Positions 27,331-34,900 of a stretch of 43,932 nucleotides of DNA are shown here, piece after piece; the stretch's first letter is position 1; each line of letters starts with the position of its first letter. A model generated the notes under the pieces. The model did no database searches, was not told where the DNA came from, and saw only the letters and a list, made by a program, of their open reading frames with translations. Origin of the DNA: Chloroflexus sp. (GTDB lineage Bacteria; Chloroflexota; Chloroflexia; Chloroflexales; Chloroflexaceae); the NCBI GenBank assembly GCA_025057175.1, contig JANWYE010000007.1, positions 1 through 43,932 of the forward strand, given 5' to 3'. The position numbers were made by a program, and so were the translations under genes.

Positions 27331-28178
27331 GACACAATTACAATTCCGCTGATCAGCAACACCACCAGCGCTACGAAGCCCAGCCATTGCCAAGCGTTGC
27401 CTGCCGCAGCCGGCGCAGAAGGAGCGGCGCCACCCGCAATTGCCGTGGTGGAGGTCACTGTTGCGCTTGGCACTAGCGTTGCGGTGGACGCAACGGTTGC
27501 CGTGGGCGCGATGGTCGCCGTGGACGCAACGGTCGCCGTGGGCGCAACGGTCGCCGTGGGCGCAACGGTCGCCGTGGGCGCAACGGTCGCCGTGGGCGCA
27601 ACGGTCGCCGTGGGCGCAACGGTTGCCGTGGGCGCAACGGTCGCCGTGGGCGCAACGGTTGCCGTGGGCGCAGCCGGCGCGGTAGATGTCACTCCCGCCG
27701 TTTCACTCCGGCACACATCGGCCAACTCCAACTCAGGCGGCACTGCGCCGCCACGAGCATCGCCCGGCCCCCATGCCCACCCATGCACATCGCCATCGCT
27801 AACCCGCACGCTACTTGCGCCGAGGTTGGAATAGCGCCACGCACCCGATTCGCGCCGGTAGAAGGCCCAATACACCGCGCGCCCCTGCTGATCGCGGGCG
27901 CAGAAGCAACTGGTGGCCGGGTAATCGCATCCTTCGCGCCCAATCTTGCACACTGCTGCGCCAATGCTGCTCTGCTGGCTGATCACCGGCAACCCGCTGC
28001 GTTCGAGCAGTTCCAGCCCGCTAATTGACGGTTCGCTAAACTCGACGCAAGCAGTAACGACCTCGCCATTGCCAAACCGCACGACGACACCGGCGCGGTT
28101 GGTTGCCGGCTGAGCGGCAGCCACGCCGGCGAGGAGCGCGATCGCGCAGCAGACAACAAGTTGGCGAACAACATTCAT
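27285..28178 (-). CDS. secreted, membrane-anchored DUF4430 (transcobalamin-like C domain) protein
   Basis: 297 residues. Signal peptide (1-22), a small beta domain (about 30-156), a TVAPTA hexapeptide stalk (about 170-250), a C-terminal membrane helix (about 266-282) and a charged tail. The beta domain matches the pattern of DUF4430, the fold of the intrinsic factor/transcobalamin beta domain: VVVRF opening, SGLELLERSGL, GAAVCKIG, a WAFYRRESGAW block and VRVSDGDVHGWAWG at the end. It has six cysteines (44, 77, 84, 91, 93, 156), likely disulfide-bonded outside the cell. The family call comes from pattern reading. AGAGG precedes the start; the upstream alpha/alpha-barrel gene ends 50 bases away. 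Confidence 0.75.
   Translation of the reverse strand: MNVVRQLVVCCAIALLAGVAAAQPATNRAGVVVRFGNGEVVTACVEFSEPSISGLELLERSGLPVISQQSSIGAAVCKIGREGCDYPATSCFCARDQQGRAVYWAFYRRESGAWRYSNLGASSVRVSDGDVHGWAWGPGDARGGAVPPELELADVCRSETAGVTSTAPAAPTATVAPTATVAPTATVAPTATVAPTATVAPTATVAPTATVAPTATVASTATIAPTATVASTATLVPSATVTSTTAIAGGAAPSAPAAAGNAWQWLGFVALVVLLISGIVIVSTNERMRRTNERMNE
27472..27690. repeat. 18-bp coding minisatellite (TVAPTA stalk)
   Basis: About twelve tandem 18-base units inside the DUF4430-like gene, the central ones almost identical. They encode a Pro/Thr/Ala/Val stalk between the ligand domain and the membrane anchor. Confidence 0.9.
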
Positions 28179-28228
28179 CCTCTCGCCCCCCGTACGGGAA
28201 CAGCGGCGCTGTGCCCTTGCGGCCCCTG

Positions 28229-29281
28229 CTACGCCCGCCGCTGCAAAGCTTTCCCCACCACGATCAACAGCAACCCGGCCAGCGCCAACAGCGGCGCTAC
28301 CGGCTGCGCTTCGCCAGCAGTGCGCGGCAATGCCGTCGCCGGCGCAATCAGGCTTTGAGCCGCCGGGATCGATGTAGTAACGACCGGCAACGCCCGCCCA
28401 GCCAACGCTGGAATAGCCTGATAGGTCGCCAGCGCATTATCATCAGGCATCGCATTCTGATAGCGGAATGCGCCGCTGCTGTTTTGGAACGCAGCCAACG
28501 CGCTGAGCGGCGTCGCATCGCCCTGCTTCCACGCTGCGCCGCTGGGGTCTTCGCCGAGCGCAATGATCGCCATTGCTACGGCTGCCGTTGAATTGGCATC
28601 ACTGGCGTTGCCGAACGCCGATGTCTGCGAATAAGGGAAACCGCCATCAGGATTCTGCTGGCCCCGCAGATAGGCGCGCGCCGCGTTCAGCGCATCGGCG
28701 GCGCGGGCCCGGCCAGCCAGCGCCATCACTGCTAGCGCCGTGGTGTTGGTATCGCTGCCAGTCGCCGCCGCGCCATCAAAGCTCCAGCCGCCATCGCGCA
28801 GTTGCAACGAAATCAGCCGGTCAATTGCTGCCGCCGGCGGTTGCGCACCCATCGCCTTGATCGCTAGCAGCGCCAGCGCATGGCCATACACATCGCTGCC
28901 ATACTGGCCAGTGGTTGCGCTATACGTCGAACCGAGCTGGCGCGCCAAATTGACGCCACCGAAGTTGAGCGGGTCGCGCCCGGCGGCAACTGCGGCCAAG
29001 ATCAGCTTGGCCGTAGCGCCGGCTGACGAAGTGCCGTAGGAAGCAGCCTGTCCGGCGAGATAATTCACGGCGCTGGCCGGTGGCTGCTGGCCGCCGGCCA
29101 CAAAGGCCACGACTGCGTCGGCGGTGTCGCCCGGCCCAAAGCCGGCAAAGCTGCCGTCAGCCTGCTGCTGGCCGGCAACCCACTGCAGCGCCGCAGCGAC
29201 CGCAGCGCTTTGCGCGGCAACCGGCTGCCAAATTATGGCACTCAAGATGATGGTCAGAAACAACGCAAGCACTCGGCGCAT
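28229..29281 (-). CDS. secreted alpha/alpha-barrel (prenyltransferase/squalene-cyclase-like repeat) protein, intrinsic-factor alpha-domain-like
   Basis: 350 residues; ATG 29281 follows AAGGA. Signal peptide (1-24), then helical repeats with the turn signature QxxDGGF/W: QQQADGSFAGFGPGDT (38-53), LRDGGWSFDG (161-170), QQNPDGGFPY (208-217) and FQNSSGAFRY (265-274). This is the alpha6/alpha6 toroid shared by terpene cyclases and the alpha domain of intrinsic factor. The acidic DXDD motif of squalene cyclases is absent, so binding rather than catalysis is likely. The C-terminus has LPRTAG (318-323), a hydrophobic helix and an Arg tail, like a sortase signal. First gene after the cobalamin riboswitch. 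Confidence 0.8.
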   Translation of the reverse strand: MRRVLALFLTIILSAIIWQPVAAQSAAVAAALQWVAGQQQADGSFAGFGPGDTADAVVAFVAGGQQPPASAVNYLAGQAASYGTSSAGATAKLILAAVAAGRDPLNFGGVNLARQLGSTYSATTGQYGSDVYGHALALLAIKAMGAQPPAAAIDRLISLQLRDGGWSFDGAAATGSDTNTTALAVMALAGRARAADALNAARAYLRGQQNPDGGFPYSQTSAFGNASDANSTAAVAMAIIALGEDPSGAAWKQGDATPLSALAAFQNSSGAFRYQNAMPDDNALATYQAIPALAGRALPVVTTSIPAAQSLIAPATALPRTAGEAQPVAPLLALAGLLLIVVGKALQRRA

Positions 29282-29383
29282 GAACAACTTCCTTTCGTTC
29301 ACCAATCCATCACGATCCGTTTGTGTTGTCTGAGTTTACGGCTGCGATAGAATCGGGCATCCCGATCTCACTGCGCATCCAAC

Positions 29384-29411
29384 AAAAACCCCTTCCACGC
29401 ATGTGGAAGGG
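29384..29411 (-). terminator. intrinsic terminator of the cobalamin leader
   Basis: On the minus strand, CCCTTCCAC (29411-29403), loop ATGC, GTGGAAGGG (29398-29390), then G and five Ts (29388-29384). It sits between the aptamer and the first start codon. An upstream stretch near 29468-29452 (GGAAAGGGGGTG) can pair with its 5' side as an antiterminator. Confidence 0.85.
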
Positions 29412-29490
29412 TGCATCGACGAAGGCAAGAAGGAATGCCAATCTTGCGCGCGCCTCACCCCCTTTCCAGCGCGGGTGTGACAGCGAACAA

Positions 29491-29604
29491 GTAGGGACGG
29501 GCATTCTGGCTTGTCGCCAACGGCGACCTACAGTAGCGTGGACTGCGCCGGCCTTTGACCGGACTTCCCCCAATTAAGCCCTTCGCTTCCTCCGGGCTCC
29601 CTAC
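29491..29604 (-). ncRNA. cobalamin riboswitch aptamer
   Basis: Read on the minus strand. Closing stem GTAGGGA (29604-29598) pairs with TCCCTAC (29497-29491). Inside are the conserved cobalamin-aptamer elements in order: TTAATTGGGGGAAGTCCGG, a CCGG/CCGG hairpin, CGCAGTCC, GCTACTGTA, a GTCGCC/GGCGAC hairpin and AAGCCAGAATGCC (the B12-box side). A further GC hairpin lies just 5' (29624-29607). Together with the downstream terminator it predicts transcription switched off when cobalamin is bound. Confidence 0.9.
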
Positions 29605-29648
29605 CGGCGGGGTTATTACCCCGCAGTTGCTTATATTCAATTGCGCCG

Positions 29649-29677
29649 ATAGTACCACAATCGCTACCGCGCGTCAA
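29649..29677 (-). promoter_or_regulatory. promoter of the cobalamin operon
   Basis: TTGACG (29677-29672), 17-base spacer, TACTAT (29654-29649) on the minus strand; the start site would fall a few bases before the riboswitch leader. The rest of the gap 29306-29797 beyond leader and promoter shows nothing else definite. Confidence 0.75.
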
Positions 29678-29797
29678 TTCTGAACATGGCGCGATCGGCA
29701 GTGGCGCTCCCGCATTACCAACTGCGTTTGCATTGAAGATTCATCGAGAGAGGGCGCGAGCCTCTCATCGCCATCTAGGGTAGGCCATCCCCCACCA

Positions 29798-30844
29798 TCA
29801 CCGCAACTGCGCCAGCACTTCGGCGAGCACCGCGATTGCCCGCTCGTACTCAGCCAGTTCGACGTGCTCGTCGGGGGTGTGGTCGAGGCGCGAGTCGCCC
29901 GGCCCGTAGGCGACAATCGGGCATTGCCACACCGGCCCGACCACATTCATATCGGCGGTGCCGGTTTTGTGCAAAAAGGCGGGTTGGCCGCCGTGTTGGC
30001 GAATGGCGCGCACAAAGGCGCTGGCCAGCGGCGTGGTGCGCGGGCTTTGAAAAGCGGGGCAGGCTCCTTCAAACGCGACTTCAGCCGGGCCGGCCAACTC
30101 GCGCAGCGTCGCAGCCAATTCGGAAGGATCGATACCGGGAGGCAGGCGCAAACCGACCGTCGCTTCCACCCACTCGGTGATGCCGTCGCTGCCACTATTC
30201 ACGCGACGCAGCGAGGGGATCAACTGCTCGAACAGCCGCTCGCGTCCAGCATTGACCGCTTGGCAATGTTGCTCGACGGCGCGCCAAAAGTCAACCATCT
30301 GCTCAGGCGCGGCGCGCTGCTCGCCGGCGCTGTGAGCTGCCGGTTGTGCGTAGCGGTAATGGGCCAGCAAACGGCCCTTATACCCCAGCGTAATCCGATC
30401 CCAGCCGCTCGGCTCACCGATCACGCAAAACGCCGGACGATAGCGATCGCGGGCGGCATGCGCGCCCCGCGAACTGGCCGCTTCTTCCTCGGTCGCGCCG
30501 ATAATTGCCAGCCGGCAACGCAGCGTTCCTGCCAATTCCGCTCGCCGCGCCGCCCAAATAAAGGTCGCCAACGGCCCTTTTGCGTCAACTGCGCCCCGCC
30601 CATACAATTTGCCATCTTCGATCCGCACTGGCACCTCGCCGGGCACAGTATCAATATGGCCGAGCAACACAACCAGCGGCCCTTCTGTGCCGATATGGCC
30701 AACCGCACTGCCCGACTCATCAACAAACGCTTCCCAGCCAAAATCCGTCATCTGCTCGACCATCACCTGCACTGCTGCCGCTTCTTGGCCCGAAAGCGAG
30801 GGCGTGCGCAACAGGCGGATCAGAAATTCGATAGCTTCGTGCAT
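29798..30844 (-). CDS. lysK: M20-family peptidase, probable [LysW]-lysine/ornithine hydrolase
   Basis: 348 residues. Two-metal M20 site: His63-x-Asp65 (GHIDT), Asp87 (VDAKGP), Glu119-Glu120 (TEEE) and EPSGWDR, and a last ligand in SRLDHTPDEHVEL. The sequence KTGTADMNVVGP and the length match LysK, which frees lysine or ornithine from the LysW carrier protein in the aminoadipate-type pathway; ArgE or carboxypeptidase G2 relatives are the alternative. AGGAG precedes the ATG. No other lys genes are in the window. It lies upstream of, and points toward, the cobalamin operon, but that has its own promoter. Confidence 0.82.
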   Translation of the reverse strand: MHEAIEFLIRLLRTPSLSGQEAAAVQVMVEQMTDFGWEAFVDESGSAVGHIGTEGPLVVLLGHIDTVPGEVPVRIEDGKLYGRGAVDAKGPLATFIWAARRAELAGTLRCRLAIIGATEEEAASSRGAHAARDRYRPAFCVIGEPSGWDRITLGYKGRLLAHYRYAQPAAHSAGEQRAAPEQMVDFWRAVEQHCQAVNAGRERLFEQLIPSLRRVNSGSDGITEWVEATVGLRLPPGIDPSELAATLRELAGPAEVAFEGACPAFQSPRTTPLASAFVRAIRQHGGQPAFLHKTGTADMNVVGPVWQCPIVAYGPGDSRLDHTPDEHVELAEYERAIAVLAEVLAQLR

Positions 30845-31067
30845 TATGTAGCACTCCTAAGCAATTTGCAATAAGTGCTGCAAGATACCACTACCCGAGG
30901 TTACAACAATAATAAAATGACATGGCATCATTATCGGCACGATATATCACACTCTTTAGATCGCCAACCCTACTCAAGTTCTTCATCGTCTCTTTGCATC
31001 GACTCACTCGCCCTATGGTATCATGGGGCCTGTGTCTTGCCGAATCCCCAACAACACCGGAGTCTCT

Positions 31068-31481
31068 ATGTCCGCATCTTTTGCCTTTAACGCCAACCTT
31101 CGCAGCCTCAAACAGATTCGGCGTTTCATTACTGATGCGGCTAGTAACATCGGCGCTCGGCGTGATAGCATTGACGATATTGTATACGCGGCCAATGAGC
31201 TGATTTCCAATGCAATTACCTATGGCTACGGCGGTCAAGCCGGACCAATCTGGGTTGATGTCTGGAACGATGGTGATACGCTGTATGTGCGCATCTGTGA
31301 TGCAGCACCGGCTTTCAACCCGCTCAATGTGCCGTTGCCGCGCAATTTGATCGGGCGTGGTCAGCAACGCGCTGGCGGGCTGGGTCTGTTTCTGTCGCGC
31401 CATCTACTCGATGATCTCCAACATCGAGAATTGCCTCATGGTGGGAATGAGTTGATTTTGGTGAAGTGGCATGCATTTTAG
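31068..31481 (+). CDS. RsbW-like ATP-binding protein (anti-sigma factor/serine kinase type)
   Basis: 137 residues; ATG 31068 follows GGAG. A compact GHKL ATPase: N box YAANELISNAITYGYGG, G1 box DAAPAFNP, G2 GGLGLFLSRHL. This is the HATPase_c_2 domain of RsbW/SpoIIAB-type switch kinases that hold sigma factors or phosphorylate STAS proteins. No STAS protein or sigma factor is adjacent. Twelve bases separate it from the YcxB-like gene. Confidence 0.85.
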   Translation: MSASFAFNANLRSLKQIRRFITDAASNIGARRDSIDDIVYAANELISNAITYGYGGQAGPIWVDVWNDGDTLYVRICDAAPAFNPLNVPLPRNLIGRGQQRAGGLGLFLSRHLLDDLQHRELPHGGNELILVKWHAF

Positions 31482-31493
31482 CGGTAACGAGCT

Positions 31494-31997
31494 ATGATTA
31501 TTGAGAGCACGATTAGCCAGAAAGAGTTTACTCGTCACGCGCTAAGCCGGTATTTTCGCCGGCCAATCTTTTATGTGTTTGCTTTTGTGGCAGCGGTGCT
31601 GACCGCATTTGTCATTTATGATCCCAATACACCGCAAGCGCCGGCGCTGCTCGGCGGCTGGATCCCGTTTTTGGTCTATGCGATTGTCGGTTGGGTGTTC
31701 ATTCATCGCCAAAGCCGCAACCGCGATCTACCGGTTTACCAACCGACCCGCTACGAATTAGGACGTGACACGCTCATCGTCAGTGCGCGCAGCGGGCGCA
31801 GCGAGATCCCGTGGGCGAAGGTGCGCGCATGGCGAAAACTCGGTGGTGTCTACGAGCTACAGTTGATCAATGGGCAGATGCTCCTGATTTCGGCCCGCGC
31901 TATCGGCCCGCGCCAAGTGGGCGCGTTCGAGCGGATGCTGCGTAACCGGATCGATCCTAAGCCAGAGGCGGGGGTGTTCGATGAACCGGCGGCATGA
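31494..31997 (+). CDS. YcxB-like membrane protein
   Basis: 167 residues. Two transmembrane helices (about 25-45 and 53-71) followed by a YcxB-like beta domain: RYELGRDTLIVSARSGRSEIPWAKVRAWRKLGGVYELQLINGQMLLISARAI, ending in a helix. Role in bacteria unknown. Weak ribosome site (CGAG), short gap after the ATPase gene, and a 17-base overlap with the next gene indicate one operon. Confidence 0.75.
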   Translation: MIIESTISQKEFTRHALSRYFRRPIFYVFAFVAAVLTAFVIYDPNTPQAPALLGGWIPFLVYAIVGWVFIHRQSRNRDLPVYQPTRYELGRDTLIVSARSGRSEIPWAKVRAWRKLGGVYELQLINGQMLLISARAIGPRQVGAFERMLRNRIDPKPEAGVFDEPAA

Positions 31998-34900
31998 ACG
32001 AGCAATAGATGATCGCCTGCCGCCATTGACGATTGATCCCGCCCAGCCGCAGGCGATCTCGCCGACCGATTTGGCCCAATATCTGCGGCTCGATCAGTGC
32101 CGGCGCTATCTGCGCTTGCGTCTGCACGAGCGGCGGAAGGAGTTGCATTGGCTGCCTCGCTACGGCATGGCGCTGCAACCAATCCCGCCTATGCTCACCA
32201 TTGCCGGGCGCCGGTTTGAGCAGGCAATCGAAGCGCAGGTACTCCAGCGGTTTCCGCAGGCAATTCATTGCGCGCAACGCCGGCAGCAGGGTGATCCCGC
32301 TTTTCTCACCTCTGATCACAATCATATCGTTATTGCTCACCTGCAGCAGTTGGCCCCCAACGCGGCCCAAGTGTTGTTTCAACCGCGCTTGGCCGCCGTG
32401 TTGCACGGTTGGGCGATGAGCGGCGATGTTGATCTGCTGCTGTTGCAATGTGACGATGCCGGCGCGCGCCACGCGATCATCATCGACACCAAGAGTTCAG
32501 CAACAGCCAAAATCGAGCATCGCTTGCAATTGGCCTGTTATCAGCGCCTGTTGGAACAGATTATCAACGAAGCCGGAGTCAAGCTTCGTTCGATCCGGCT
32601 AGGAGTGCTCTATCGTGGCGAGTTGCCCTCGCCGCAGCTTCCCCCCGCCGAGCGCCAGCGGATTGCAGCCGAGCAGCAACAGGCCGTTGATCTGCTCGGC
32701 GTGACCATCGCCCAGCTCGCATTGATCGCCGATCCCGCCCCTTATCTGGCCGAGATCGAGACGCTGCTGGCCGGGCCAGAGTCAATTCTGGCCGCCACTG
32801 CCGCCGCCCCGTTTGCCGAGTTGCCGTTTCATCTTACTGCCAAGTGTGATGGCTGCCTCTACAACGAGGTTTGTATGCGGTGGGCCGCCACCTACGACGA
32901 CCTCTCGCTCATTCCCACCCTTACTGAGCCAGAGAAGTCGGCGCTACGCGCCCACGGCATCGCAGCCACCGAACAATTGGCCCTGCTCAAAGAATTTGAT
33001 GGCGAGAAGCTGGTGACGCCACCGAACCATCGCCCTCTGATCGGAAAGTTGCTGCGCCACCCGACGCTCGCTCCTCGCCTCGATGAGCTGATCCACCGCG
33101 CTCGCGCTTTTCGCCGCTGGCGTGGCGATCAGCTTGCCGCTACGGCCTACCTGCCCTACAAAGGCCACAGCTCGCTGCCCGCTGTCAGCGCCGATCTTCA
33201 CCCTAATCTGATTGCCGTCTATCTCGACCCGCTTTACGACCATACCCAAGGCATGCTCGTGCTGCTCGGCGCGCTCGTCGTGGGACACGAGAACGGTGAA
33301 CCACGCCAGCGCCGGACGGTGATCAAGCTGCTCGCCGGGCCGCCGCAGTCGCCGGCTGACGAGGAGCGTTTGTTAGCCGATTGGATCACCGAGCTGTTGC
33401 AGGCAATCGTCGCCGTGGCTGCGCCCGATGCCGAAGGCAACCTGCGCGCGCCGATCCATCTGATCGTGCCCGATTCATTTAGCCTGCAAACCCTGCTCGA
33501 TGGGCTGGCCCGCCAGCCGGGTGTCTTTGGTTCGACGCCGCTCTACGATCTGGCAGCGCAGAATGCCGGCTTTGAAGCGCCAATGGTGACGGTGTTGATC
33601 GGTGAGCGTCGCCGCTTCCGTAACGACCCGCTAGCCTACGATTCGCTGGCGCGGCTGGCGCAGATGCAGCGGTTTGATTGGGGCGAGTACCGCCGGCTCT
33701 TCTACCGGCGCGTCTTCGATGACCTGAGCAACGACAAAGACTTGGGCTGGTATACCCGGCGGGTGCGTTTCAATAACCAGATCCCGCTGGAGTATATCTA
33801 CGCGGCATGGCAGGCGCTGCCGCCGCCGCCCGACCGCGGCGATGACGATCTGGTCGATTATCGGCGCGTGAAACAGGCCGATGTGATCGGATTTGTAGAA
33901 AAGCGGCTGCACGCGCTCGAATTGCTGGCCGGCCAGTTGCCGCGCAACGCGCGCACGACCAAGCCGCCATTTGATCTCTCATGCATCGTCAACTACTCCC
34001 GGCGGGCGCATACGCTGGCCGCCGCGCTGGCTGAGTTTTTGCTGATCGAGCGGTACGTGGCGCTGGTGACGTGGGGCCAACAACATCTGCCGCCACCCGA
34101 ACAGCGAGTGCTGGCCGGCACGAGCTTGATCGCGCGGTATGAATTGGCCGATCAAGACCCGGCATTGCGAGAGACGCTAGCCGAGAACGAGCGCCGGCAG
34201 GCGTTGAAGGCCGAGTTGACCGGCGGGCGCAAACGGGCGCGCTTGACGGCTGAGCAGAAAAAGCTGGTCGAGCCGTTACCGCTGCCCGACGTGCCGTTGC
34301 GCTTGCGGATCGACCTTAGCAATGTTGAGTGCGATCTAGAGACGGCGCTGCGCCTGACGAGTCTCTCACCCGGTGATAAAGTCATTCTCGCCCCGCGTTG
34401 GAGCGTTGATGAGCGCTTGCCACCTGATCAGCAAGAATGCTTCACCACCACTGCCCGCCAACTGCTCTACCAGCCACGGGCGACCCTGATCGCAATTGAG
34501 CCGGATGGAGTTGTGTTGCTGAAACCTGACCATCGCTACAGTAGCGGCGACCGGCGCTTTACCTTCCCAGCGCAATGGAAATGGCCGCAAGATGGCGAGC
34601 TGTACACGATCGAGGCCGATCCCAACGACATTTATGGCCAACGCTGCATGGAGGTGGTGCAGGAATTGCAGCAAGGAGCGGAGAATGCGCTCTACGCGCG
34701 TTTAGTCGATCCTGCCGGCACGAGTGTGGCGTTACCGCCAGCAGCACTAACCGGCCACGAGCGGTTTGCCAACGGCCTGCGCGCGCTGGCCGCGACCGAG
34801 GTGTTGCACCCGTTCGACCAAAACCAGATGGGTTATATTGCCGGCCATGGCGACGCTCCCACGCTGCTGGTGCAAGGGCCACCCGGCACCGGCAAAAGCT

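Noticed and set aside
27397-27834. Plus-strand open frame of Ala/Val repeats
   Set aside because: It is the antisense shadow of the TVAPTA minisatellite; the minus-strand reading has signal peptide, domain and ribosome site.
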